This document shows, one piece after another, positions 23,911-31,950 of a stretch of DNA of 64,000 nucleotides. The notes under the pieces were generated by a model. It ran no database searches. It saw nothing but the letters and a program-made list of their open reading frames with translations, and was not told where the DNA came from. A program made the translations under genes and the position numbers. How positions within the stretch are numbered: the first letter of the stretch is position 1; each line of letters opens with the position of its first letter. The DNA comes from Gp6-AA40 sp963772955 (lineage in GTDB: Bacteria; Acidobacteriota; Vicinamibacteria; Vicinamibacterales; UBA2999): assembly GCA_963772955.1 (NCBI GenBank), contig CAVYZF010000023.1, positions 124,001-188,000 on the forward strand. The letters are read 5' to 3'.

Positions 23911-25260
23911 TCAGAGTTCGGAAAGCTCGTGGAACTGTCCTGTGCTGTCTCCGAGTTTTTCCGCAGGTACACCGATCTTGTGGAGGAGCGTGAGCTGCAG
24001 GTTCGTGAGCGGCGTGTCTTCCGGATAGACGAGATGACGCCCGCCCCTGATCGTGCCTGCGCCTCCGCCAAGCACGAGCGTCGGCAACGGGCCATGGGTG
24101 TGGCGATCGCTGTTGCTAATCCCACCGCCATAGACCAGCACGAGATGATCGAGCAGCGATCCGTCGCCGTCCGGGGTCGCCTTCAGCTTCTCGAGATACG
24201 TCGCGAACAGTGCGACGTGGTAGAGCTGAATGGCCGTGCACTTCTCCATCTTCGACGGGTCACCCTGGTGGTGCGTGAGCGGATGATGCGGCTCGGGGAT
24301 CCCGATCTGCGGATAGGGACGGCCGGTCTGCTCGCGACCGTACATGAACGTGATTACCCTGGTCAGATCCGCCTGATAGGCGAGGACCTGAAGGTCGTAG
24401 AGCAGCTTCACGTGCGGCTCGAAACCGTCTGGCACACCCGCCGGCTGCACGATCTCCGGGCCCTGCCGCGCGCTCTGTTCCTCTGCCTTCTGAATCCGAC
24501 GCTCGGTATCTCGCAGCGACTCGAGATAGTCAGTCAGCTTGGTGTTGTCCGTTGCGCCAAGCTTCTGCTGAAGCTGCTTCACGCGCGCCGTCACAGAATC
24601 GAGGATGCTGCGGTCCTGACGCAGCCGCGACGCGCGCACGCGCGCATCGGTGCTGTCGCTTGAACCAAACAACCGCTCGAACACAACACGAGGGTTGTTC
24701 TCCGCCATGAGCGGCAGGGTCGGGGTCCGCCAGGACAGCGTACTGCTGTACGCACAGCTGTAGCCCACATCGCACGATCCCACCAGGCTGTTGTCGTCGG
24801 CCGTGAGCTGCAGCGACGACAGCTGCGTCTCTTTCTCGAGCGCGCGCGCGGCGATCTGATCCATCGAGATGCCGTTCTCGACGATGCTGTCGGACTTCCT
24901 GACGTGAACGCCGGTCAGATACGTGCCGGACGCGCGCGAGTGATCGCCACCGCCGTCACCCAGCGCTTCCGCCTGATGGCTGGAGAGACCGGTGATCACA
25001 TTCAGCTGATCGCGAAACGGCTCGAGCGGTAAGAGCGTGCGCGAGAACTCGAAATCACGCCCGACGCCCTTGGGCAGCCAGTTCTCGTAGATGACGCCGT
25101 TGGGATGGTAGACAACGCCAAGGCGCCGCACGCCTTTGGCCGGCGTGTTCACCTGCGCCGTGAGTGCCGGCACCATCGCATCGAGCAGAGGCAGCGCCAC
25201 GGCTGTGCCGAGGCCGCGCAGCACCGTTCGCCGCGATAAGGCCTTCTTCAACACGATCAT
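23911..25260 (-). CDS. DUF1552 domain protein, Tat-exported
   Basis: A 449-aa protein with a twin-arginine signal (LSRRTVLRGLGTAVALPLLDAM). The body matches DUF1552: VYHPNGVIYENWLPKG, NVITGLSSHQ, GDGGGDHSRASGTYLTG, FERLFGSS, then YDLQVLAYQADLTRVITFMYGREQ and a C-terminal LVYGGGISNSDRHTHGPLPTLVLGGG. Histidine/aspartate-rich segments and the alkaline-phosphatase-like layout suggest a metal-dependent hydrolase fold, but activity is unproven. In Planctomycetes and Acidobacteria it is regularly next to DUF1592-type cytochromes, as here, where the genes overlap by 4 bp. It is the last gene of a three-gene operon. Confidence 0.9.
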   Translation of the reverse strand: MIVLKKALSRRTVLRGLGTAVALPLLDAMVPALTAQVNTPAKGVRRLGVVYHPNGVIYENWLPKGVGRDFEFSRTLLPLEPFRDQLNVITGLSSHQAEALGDGGGDHSRASGTYLTGVHVRKSDSIVENGISMDQIAARALEKETQLSSLQLTADDNSLVGSCDVGYSCAYSSTLSWRTPTLPLMAENNPRVVFERLFGSSDSTDARVRASRLRQDRSILDSVTARVKQLQQKLGATDNTKLTDYLESLRDTERRIQKAEEQSARQGPEIVQPAGVPDGFEPHVKLLYDLQVLAYQADLTRVITFMYGREQTGRPYPQIGIPEPHHPLTHHQGDPSKMEKCTAIQLYHVALFATYLEKLKATPDGDGSLLDHLVLVYGGGISNSDRHTHGPLPTLVLGGGAGTIRGGRHLVYPEDTPLTNLQLTLLHKIGVPAEKLGDSTGQFHELSEL

Positions 25261-27701
25261 GACCGCGCCCTCCTCATCTGAAACGGCATGCTCTTGACGA
25301 TCGCCAGAATCGCCGACGACCAGCGGTAGTCGTCAACCGCAGACGTCCGCACGATCGAGCGGACTGCGGGAGCATCTGAGTAGTCCATCTGTCGGCCCAC
25401 GGCGTACGTGAGCAGCTTACCGGTCACTGTCCTGACGAACTGTTCCTTCTGTGCCACGAACGCGCGCCTCAGTGCGGCGGGGCCATCGACCTTCGTGCCA
25501 TCCAGCAGGACGCCAGTGGCATTGATAGGCGACTCCCCGTCGGTCGTTCGCCACTGGCCGACGGCGTCGAAGTTCTCGAGGCTGAAGCCCAGCGGATCCA
25601 TGCGCGCATGACACGACGCGCACACGGGGTTGGCGCGATGCTGCTCCAGCATCCCGCGCACCGTTGTGGCCTTCCCGAGCTTGCTCTCGTCCAGGTTCGT
25701 GTTCACGTCGGGTGGCGGCGGCGGAACGGGCGCTGCCAGGATGTTCTCGAGCAGCCACTTTCCACGAATCGTCGGCGAGGTGCGAGTGGGGTACGACGTC
25801 ACCGCCAGCACGCTCCCCTTTCCAAGCAGGCCCCAGCGATTCTGGTCCGTCAATGTCACGCGGCGAAAGTGGCTGCCGTACACGCCAGAGATCCCGTAGT
25901 GACGCGCGAGTTGTTCGTTGAGGAACGTCGAGTCCGCGTCCAGCAGATCCACGATGCTGCGGTCCGACTTGAGCTGATCGTCGAGGAACAACTCCGTCTC
26001 GCTGACCAACGCCGTGCGCAGGTTGTCGTCGAACCACGGGAACTTCGTGTTCGCGTCTGGTGTGAGCAGCCAGACGTTGCGCGTCTGCAGCCACTGGCCG
26101 AAGAAGTTTTCCACCAGCGCCGTGCGCGCACGTGGATCGGCGAGCATCCTGCGCGCCTGCCGCTCGAGAGCGTCGCCTTCGCGCAGCTGGCCGCGAATCG
26201 CGAGATCGAGAAGTTCATCGTCCGGGATGCTGCTCCAGAGGAAAAAGGAGAGACGCGAGGCGAGCTCGACGTCCGACAGACGATACGGACTGCCTGCCGC
26301 GATCGCATCCGGGTCAGCTTCGATTCGAAACAGGAAGTCAGGGCTGATCAGCAGTCGCTCGAGCGCCGCGCGGATGCCGCTGTCGAAGTTTCCCTCGGAG
26401 CGACCGCGCTGATAGAAGTCGATCAGCGTCTTCACATCGTCACTCGTCACCGAACGGCGATACGCACGGCGCGCGACCGTCGAAAGGATCTTGGTCGCGC
26501 AGGCGGTTTCGTCACTCGCTGATGCCGGCTGGCACACGAACACTCGCCGCCGGCTTGGTGAGTCCTGCGGGACGCGGCCGTTGTACGGACCGCCAACCAG
26601 CAGGGAGGAGATGGCAAGTTCGGCGCTGGGAACGTCGCCTTCGCGATTCCAGATCGGCACGCGCTCTGGACCGAGTCCTTCGGCCTTGACGTCCTCGGAC
26701 TTGCTGATCGTCGCCAGTACCTGGCGCAGGCCGGCCTTGAGCTGCACGCGCGCCTGAAGCGTCTCGTCGGCGTTGTCGGTGGGCTCCGACGGCCCTCCGA
26801 TCGTGAACTGTCCGATGCGAACGCCATCCACTCGAATCTCGATCGTCGTCGGATTGTTCAGGCCTCGAGTCACGCCGGCGTACGTCTGAAGCAGCCGGAG
26901 CTTGATGACGTATTCGCCGTCCACCGGGAAGTAGTGACGTACGGCGATCCCGCCGCGCGACCCCAGAGAAAATGCCTCGCCGAGACGCTCCGTCTGCCAG
27001 AGCCACGTCTGCTCGTTCGAGTTGCCTTTGACTGCGGTATACCGCTCTTCGGTTGGGCGAAGTGTCGGGTCACCAACGGCGACGCGCGCGATCCTGGCGG
27101 CAGCAGTCAGATAGCGATCGAGCAGCGCCGGCTCGATGCTGAGCGCGTCCGCGTTGGTGTCGAAGCCGTGGGCCTGCGCGTCTGGCGGCAGCATCGAGGT
27201 GCCATCGATCTCGATATTCAGCAGATCGCGAATCGCGTTGGCGTACTCCGTGCGATTGAGTCGATGAAGATCCGCTGGGCGGCCGGGATTCGGGCGCGCG
27301 GCAGCCGCCCGATCCAACTCCGTCTCGAGCCACGTCGCGACCGTGTCGTAGGTGGTGTTGTCCGGGCGCGGCATGCTCGCCGGTGGCATCGCGCGGCTGC
27401 GCAGCTGCACGACGACCTTCTCCCACGTGTCGGCGGAATTCGAGACCTGATCCGCGTCAGCCTTGTCGAGGAGCAGACCCGCAGTCTTGAGCCGTTCGTT
27501 GTGACACGTCACGCAATACTTCGTGACGAGCTCGCGAGCTGGAGTCACCGGCGCAGTCGATCTGGCGAGTGCCGGCGCCGGCGTAGCCTGAGGTGCGCTC
27601 GCTTGAACCGACCGCGAGCTCTCGACACAGACAGCCAACATCCAGGCGATGCAGACGCATATCGTCACCGTCCGCCGCACCGAGTGTCGTCCGTGCATCA
27701 T
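25257..27701 (-). CDS. DUF1592/DUF1588/DUF1585 multidomain cytochrome c-like protein
   Basis: An 814-aa exported protein starting at ATG 27699-27701, where it overlaps the ankyrin gene stop by 4 bp. A signal segment (ICVCIAWMLAVCVESS) is followed by a cytochrome-like domain with heme motif CVTCH (~63-67). DUF1587 follows (LHRLNRTEYANAIRDLL), then a jelly-roll-like insert. DUF1592 comes next (LERLLISPDFLFRIE, LSDVELASRLSFFLWSSIPDDEL), then DUF1588 with a second heme motif, CASCHARMDPLGF, and DUF1585 at the C-terminus (YAVGRQMDYSD). Two CxxCH motifs imply c-type heme and periplasmic redox work. It is known as a pair with DUF1552; the substrate is unknown. Confidence 0.9.
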   Translation of the reverse strand: MMHGRHSVRRTVTICVCIAWMLAVCVESSRSVQASAPQATPAPALARSTAPVTPARELVTKYCVTCHNERLKTAGLLLDKADADQVSNSADTWEKVVVQLRSRAMPPASMPRPDNTTYDTVATWLETELDRAAAARPNPGRPADLHRLNRTEYANAIRDLLNIEIDGTSMLPPDAQAHGFDTNADALSIEPALLDRYLTAAARIARVAVGDPTLRPTEERYTAVKGNSNEQTWLWQTERLGEAFSLGSRGGIAVRHYFPVDGEYVIKLRLLQTYAGVTRGLNNPTTIEIRVDGVRIGQFTIGGPSEPTDNADETLQARVQLKAGLRQVLATISKSEDVKAEGLGPERVPIWNREGDVPSAELAISSLLVGGPYNGRVPQDSPSRRRVFVCQPASASDETACATKILSTVARRAYRRSVTSDDVKTLIDFYQRGRSEGNFDSGIRAALERLLISPDFLFRIEADPDAIAAGSPYRLSDVELASRLSFFLWSSIPDDELLDLAIRGQLREGDALERQARRMLADPRARTALVENFFGQWLQTRNVWLLTPDANTKFPWFDDNLRTALVSETELFLDDQLKSDRSIVDLLDADSTFLNEQLARHYGISGVYGSHFRRVTLTDQNRWGLLGKGSVLAVTSYPTRTSPTIRGKWLLENILAAPVPPPPPDVNTNLDESKLGKATTVRGMLEQHRANPVCASCHARMDPLGFSLENFDAVGQWRTTDGESPINATGVLLDGTKVDGPAALRRAFVAQKEQFVRTVTGKLLTYAVGRQMDYSDAPAVRSIVRTSAVDDYRWSSAILAIVKSMPFQMRRARS

Positions 27702-29284
27702 CGGCACTTGTTCTGCGCCTGACACGGCTTCCCAAGTTTCGGATCGGCGCCATGCGCGAGCAGGATGTCCGCGCCTTCCTTGTTGTAGAGCACGCCGCCG
27801 AGACGGTCGCCAAAGCCGGACGCTGCCAGCCACGGCGTCACGCCGGCTTTGTTGATCGCGTTCACGTCGGCGCCCTTCTCGATCAGCAGCGCGAGCAGCG
27901 TGTTCCAGCCGCGATACGCCGCGCCGTACAACGCGTTCTCACCGTTCGTGGTGGCGCCGCGCGCATCAGCACCCAACCCAAACAGAAACCTGACGACGGC
28001 GAGCGCCTGCTCTTCGGTGATAGGGCTTTCACCGATTCCTCGATTGAGCCCGGACGCCGCCATCACCGGCGTGGTCTTTGTATCGGTCGCGAGCGTCGGA
28101 TCGGCGCCAGCCGCAAGTAGTAACTGCACCATCTCGAGGTCCGCGGATGCGGCCGCAAGCAGGATCGGTGTTGCTCCGGGCGCGTCCTCATAGCCACCAC
28201 CGAGGCCTGAGAATGCGGGTGGCCGGCGCGTCATGCGCGCGTTCGGATTGGCGCCCTTCGCAAGCAGCGTCTTGACGAGTTGGATCTTCTGTTGACGATT
28301 GGGAATCCCGCTCATGGCGTCCCTGAAGCCGTAGACCGGATTCGAGATGCCGCCTTCCCAGTCAGCCGACGCCCAATGCAGCGGGGTAAAGCCGGCATCG
28401 AGAACGTTCGGATCCGCGCCCTGTTCGAGCAGGAACAACGCGAGCGGCACATGCCCGCGCACGGTCGCCACGAGCAGCGGTGTGCTTCCAGCAGAGAGTG
28501 TCGCCTGATACGCTGGACCGCGCGGCGAACCGATCGCCGTCGACGCGCCTGACACACTGCGCCCGGTGACGGGAACCTCGCGAGTGGTCGTCGCAGGTTC
28601 ATCCTGCTGCGATCGGAGGTCGACGTTCACTCCCGCCGCCAGCAGCGCGCGCGTCGTCGGAAGATCGCCTTCGCGAGCGGCGAAGTGGAGCGCCGTGAAT
28701 CCCTTCTTCGTATGCGCCTGGAGATCGGCGCCTGCCTCCACGAGCAGGCGAACGACGTCCGCGTGACGCTCGGCAGCCGCCCACATCACCGCGCTCTGAT
28801 TCTGCGTCGGCTCCTTCGCGTTGACGTCAGCGCCGCGCGCGATCAGGAGCCGGACCGCCTCGACGCTGCCGCTTCCGGCACACGTCATGAGCGGCGTCTC
28901 ACCCGTCGCGATGGGCGTATTCGGCTTGGCGCCCGACTTGAGCAGGAGATCGACGAGAGGCGCGCTGCCATTCGTGCAGGCGCGCGACAGCGCGGTCATG
29001 CCGAAATCGTTGGCGATGTTGGCGTCCGCACGCGCGCGCAGCAGCAGTTCAGCAGTCGCGACGTTGTTCCAGTGCGCCGCCCAGAGCAGCGCCGTGGACC
29101 CGTCAGCCGACCGCGTGTTGACGTCAACCTTGCGATCGATCAGCGCGCGGACCTTCGTCTGGTCCTGGCTTCTGGCTGCGTCGACGAGACCAGGATCGTC
29201 GGCTGCACCTGCAGTCCCCGCGACCATCAGCAGCGTCAGCAGAACCGATCCGGCGACGTGGCCGTCCTTTGTCATGGCACGCAT
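27698..29284 (-). CDS. Exported ankyrin-repeat protein
   Basis: A 528-aa protein; the start ATG 29282-29284 has GAGG just upstream. A Sec signal (SVLLTLLMVAGTAGAA) is followed by about ten ankyrin repeats from ~30 to the C-terminus. Examples are DGSTALLWAAHWNNVATAEL, FTALHFAAREGDLPTTRALL and AGFTPLHWASADWEGG; degenerate copies and an insert without consensus lie near 235-260. The end is Cys-containing (GKPCQAQNKCR). Ankyrin repeats bind proteins, so a periplasmic scaffold is likely. It is first in an operon with the DUF1592 cytochrome and DUF1552 proteins, all with 4-bp overlaps, implying fixed stoichiometry. Confidence 0.9.
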   Translation of the reverse strand: MRAMTKDGHVAGSVLLTLLMVAGTAGAADDPGLVDAARSQDQTKVRALIDRKVDVNTRSADGSTALLWAAHWNNVATAELLLRARADANIANDFGMTALSRACTNGSAPLVDLLLKSGAKPNTPIATGETPLMTCAGSGSVEAVRLLIARGADVNAKEPTQNQSAVMWAAAERHADVVRLLVEAGADLQAHTKKGFTALHFAAREGDLPTTRALLAAGVNVDLRSQQDEPATTTREVPVTGRSVSGASTAIGSPRGPAYQATLSAGSTPLLVATVRGHVPLALFLLEQGADPNVLDAGFTPLHWASADWEGGISNPVYGFRDAMSGIPNRQQKIQLVKTLLAKGANPNARMTRRPPAFSGLGGGYEDAPGATPILLAAASADLEMVQLLLAAGADPTLATDTKTTPVMAASGLNRGIGESPITEEQALAVVRFLFGLGADARGATTNGENALYGAAYRGWNTLLALLIEKGADVNAINKAGVTPWLAASGFGDRLGGVLYNKEGADILLAHGADPKLGKPCQAQNKCR

Positions 29285-29435
29285 GCCGTACCTCACCGCA
29301 AGCCTCGCGTGGCGAGGCGGTTAGGGTTCGGTTATAGCACGGGCCGGGCGGCGAATTCCGGCCGGATCATCTACCTATTTCTCGTTACGACAACAGATCT
29401 TCCCAGTCTTCTGTGATCCCGCCACCAAGCCCAGC

Positions 29436-31067
29436 TCAGCGAACGGTTCGCATGTCGACGGGAACGAGCGTCGGTTGTGACCCTGCTCGCTCGATTCGGT
29501 ACGTCACTCTGACGCGAGACGACGGGCAGCACGTGGTGTCTTGTGTCGTGTAACGCGCGAACTCGGCAGTGAGCGCGTCAGCGCCTGTGACGCGAACGAC
29601 ACCTGCAACACCGTCGCGCCCCTGCCCCATGGCGATGGGAGAGATGGTGCCGGCGAACGTGCCGCCGACAAACACGAACAGGTTGAACATGGTCGGCTCG
29701 CAACCGGGAGTTGCGGCCGCCGTCATGCCACCGAGCACTTCGACATCGTCGCGCGCGATCGCTCGATCGAAGTGCAGGAACGGTACCCATCCAGCTTTGC
29801 GAACGGCCTCGGCTGTGGGCGACGCTGTCAGCGAGGTCGATCCACATCGCCGCTCCAGTGCGCTGTGCGCTTCGGCTCCGGCCTGAGCCGCTGGGACGAT
29901 GGCCGGCGAGCGATTCCACGACGCCATCGCTTGATCGAGCCACAGCGGGGCTGCCTGCGTCGCCTGCTCCCTGACGTACTTCGTGACGCCGCGCAGTTGC
30001 GCCTCCGCTGTGTAGACGTTGCCGGCCGCATCGATCGCAATGCCTTCTCCCATTGCGCCATCAGCTGAGTTCGGTGTCATGTGAGGCGGGATGAAGATCG
30101 TGACCTTGCCGTCTTTGAGACTGCCGATCCGGATCCCGCGTTGCCATCCGGGATGCACGCGCTCGGTCGACTCTGAGTCTGCGGTGTAGATCACGTCGTT
30201 GCGATCGATTGCAAGACCGCTCGTGCGGCCGAAGTCGTCGTACTCCGCGATGAACTTCCCTTCCTTCGAGAGGATCTGGATGCGATGGTTGTGGCGATCG
30301 GCGACGATGAGCCGCCCTTGCGAGTCGAATTCGAGCGCGTGCGGCGTTCGGAACTCTCCTGGTCCGGTTCCGGTCTTGCCGATCACGCGCAGGAACTTAC
30401 CGCTCTTATCGAACACCGAGATCCGTGCGACCAGGCTCGGATCCGCAACATCGGTGTGACTCTCCGCGATGTAGACGTCGCCGTTCCCAGGGTCGGTCAC
30501 GACATCAGTTGGATCTGTCAGCGCGTCCGGCGGATTCCCCCTCACGCCAGGCTTGCCGAGCGTCATCAGCACCTTGCCTTCCGGGCTGAACTTGACGACC
30601 ACACTGCCCTTGCTCTCCTCGCCGGGGAACTTCTTGAGATCCTCGGCGCTGGGAGCACGTGCGTCGGTGACCCACACGTTGCCGTCTCGATCGACATGGA
30701 TCCCGTGCGGCCACACGAACATTCCGCCGCCAAAGCTTCTGATCTCCTTGCCTGATTCATCGAAGTGATGAACCGGGTTCGCTTTGGTTCCAAGGCAGCC
30801 AGGAGCCGTGCCCGGCGAGCATCGGTCGGTGGCCCACACCGATCGGCCATCGCGATCGATCGCGACGCCGTTCGAGCCGCCCCACGAACGGCCCTCGACA
30901 TCGAGCCGCGCCCAGTCGCGTACGACGCGATACGGATTCGCACCGCTGTTGACCGGCTGGACCTTGTCGGTCTGCGCAGTCCCGCCGCGCTGCTGCGCCT
31001 GCACGCCGATCGTGAAGACCGCGATGCAGGCAGCGACCGCCGACGCGGTTGTGACAGCGGCTCTCAT
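29436..31067 (-). CDS. Exported NHL-repeat beta-propeller protein
   Basis: A 543-aa protein from ATG 31065-31067; a much longer frame reads through the VOC gene out of frame and is not real. The Sec signal is AVAACIAVFTIGVQAQ. Six NHL-type blades occupy ~45-390: GSNGVAIDRDGRSVWATDRC, WPHGIHVDRDGNVWVTDAR, TDVVTDPGNGDVYIAES, FRTPHALEFDSQGRLIVADR, TSGLAIDRNDVIYTADS and GEGIAIDAAGNVYTAE. The pattern resembles peptidyl-alpha-hydroxyglycine lyase propellers. A C-terminal ~130-residue beta-rich extension carries paired cysteines (DTTCCPSS). It overlaps the VOC gene by 4 bp, the last member of the four-gene exported operon. Binding or lyase function is unresolved. Confidence 0.88.
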   Translation of the reverse strand: MRAAVTTASAVAACIAVFTIGVQAQQRGGTAQTDKVQPVNSGANPYRVVRDWARLDVEGRSWGGSNGVAIDRDGRSVWATDRCSPGTAPGCLGTKANPVHHFDESGKEIRSFGGGMFVWPHGIHVDRDGNVWVTDARAPSAEDLKKFPGEESKGSVVVKFSPEGKVLMTLGKPGVRGNPPDALTDPTDVVTDPGNGDVYIAESHTDVADPSLVARISVFDKSGKFLRVIGKTGTGPGEFRTPHALEFDSQGRLIVADRHNHRIQILSKEGKFIAEYDDFGRTSGLAIDRNDVIYTADSESTERVHPGWQRGIRIGSLKDGKVTIFIPPHMTPNSADGAMGEGIAIDAAGNVYTAEAQLRGVTKYVREQATQAAPLWLDQAMASWNRSPAIVPAAQAGAEAHSALERRCGSTSLTASPTAEAVRKAGWVPFLHFDRAIARDDVEVLGGMTAAATPGCEPTMFNLFVFVGGTFAGTISPIAMGQGRDGVAGVVRVTGADALTAEFARYTTQDTTCCPSSRVRVTYRIERAGSQPTLVPVDMRTVR

Positions 31068-31546
31068 TTCCAGCTCTGGATCGCTTTGAAGTGCATCGAC
31101 GCCGGCGTGAGCTCCGCCAGCTCGATGCGGCCCATGTATGGGTCGGTGATGTTGGCGAGCACGGCTTTCGTGTCGCTCGTATTGGTATCGCTCACCGTCA
31201 CACCGCGCTTCCTGAACATCGCGACCGCGTCTGCAGCGCTGTCGACGTGCAGCCCGTAGTGCGTGAAGCCCGCCGGCCGCTGCGCGTTCGCCGGGTTCAG
31301 CTCGAGAAACGTGTTCTTGCTGATCTGCATGTAGACGAGACGCACTTGTCCCTTGTCGTCGTTGACGCGAAAGGCTTCGCGATACCCCATCTTGTCCGTG
31401 TAGTACTTCACGGCTTCCTCGACGTTCGGCACGTTGATGCCAACGTGATTCATCATCACGACCCCGCGATTGGCGTTTTGCGCCATCGCCACATGCACGG
31501 CCAAGCCGGTAAACAGTCCGACCACGAACAACATCGCTCCACGCAT
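31064..31546 (-). CDS. Exported single-domain VOC protein
   Basis: A 160-aa glyoxalase/bleomycin-resistance-like protein with GAGGAGG four bases before its ATG. A Sec signal (MLFVVGLFTGLAVHVAMAQ) precedes the VOC fold: MNHVGINVPNVEEAVKYYTD, FLELNPA (possible metal-ligand Glu), HYGLHVDSAADAVAMFRKRG and DPYMGRIELAEL. His and Glu residues at the usual ligand positions are retained. It is coupled to the propeller gene by an ATGA overlap and lies 26 bp after the cytochrome gene. Being exported is unusual for this mostly cytosolic superfamily, though the window has a second example at 21.4 kb. Confidence 0.87.
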   Translation of the reverse strand: MRGAMLFVVGLFTGLAVHVAMAQNANRGVVMMNHVGINVPNVEEAVKYYTDKMGYREAFRVNDDKGQVRLVYMQISKNTFLELNPANAQRPAGFTHYGLHVDSAADAVAMFRKRGVTVSDTNTSDTKAVLANITDPYMGRIELAELTPASMHFKAIQSWK

Positions 31547-31572
31547 ATAGCCTCCTCGGGTGTGTGCAGCCG

Positions 31573-31938
31573 CTACTTTCGATTGAGCTGCGGAATGGTG
31601 TTGACGGCCGGTGGCGCCGGAATGGCACGCAGCCAGGCGTAGATATCCGCGAGCTCGCTATCAGAGAGCGTTTTCGTCGAGTACGGAATCATCTCTTCGG
31701 TCGGCCGCCGCACGTAACGCGAGAACGCCGGCCAGGGTGGGACGCGACCCGCAAGCCTCGGGCCGGCGATGCCGCCACCCTGCGCCGCGAGCCCGTGGCA
31801 CTGCCAGCAGGCGCGTTCGACGAACAGCTTCTTGCCGGTCTCGGCATTTCCAGCGGGCACTGCGGGAGCCTGGCCACGAAGCGGCAACTCCGCGGCAAGG
31901 ACAGCGGCGACGATCAGCAGCGGCAACCCTAATCGCAT
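31573..31938 (-). CDS. Small exported cytochrome c
   Basis: A 121-aa mono-heme class I cytochrome c. After a Sec signal (LPLLIVAAVLAAELPLRGQ) come GKKLFVERACWQCHG, giving the CxxCH heme site (residues 44-48), the proline-rich GGGIAGPRLAG loop, and RRPTEEMIP with the probable axial Met. A C-terminal helix, LSDSELADIYAWLRAIP, closes it. It lies 12 bp downstream of the Tat-type ThDP enzyme gene and is likely cotranscribed, making it the natural electron acceptor or donor for that enzyme. The length and motif spacing are normal. Confidence 0.92.
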   Translation of the reverse strand: MRLGLPLLIVAAVLAAELPLRGQAPAVPAGNAETGKKLFVERACWQCHGLAAQGGGIAGPRLAGRVPPWPAFSRYVRRPTEEMIPYSTKTLSDSELADIYAWLRAIPAPPAVNTIPQLNRK

Positions 31939-31950
31939 CGCGTGGCCTCG

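Noticed and set aside
29436..31628. 730-aa version of the NHL propeller protein
   Set aside because: The first ~187 residues are out-of-frame reading of the VOC gene; the signal peptide at 31067 marks the real start.
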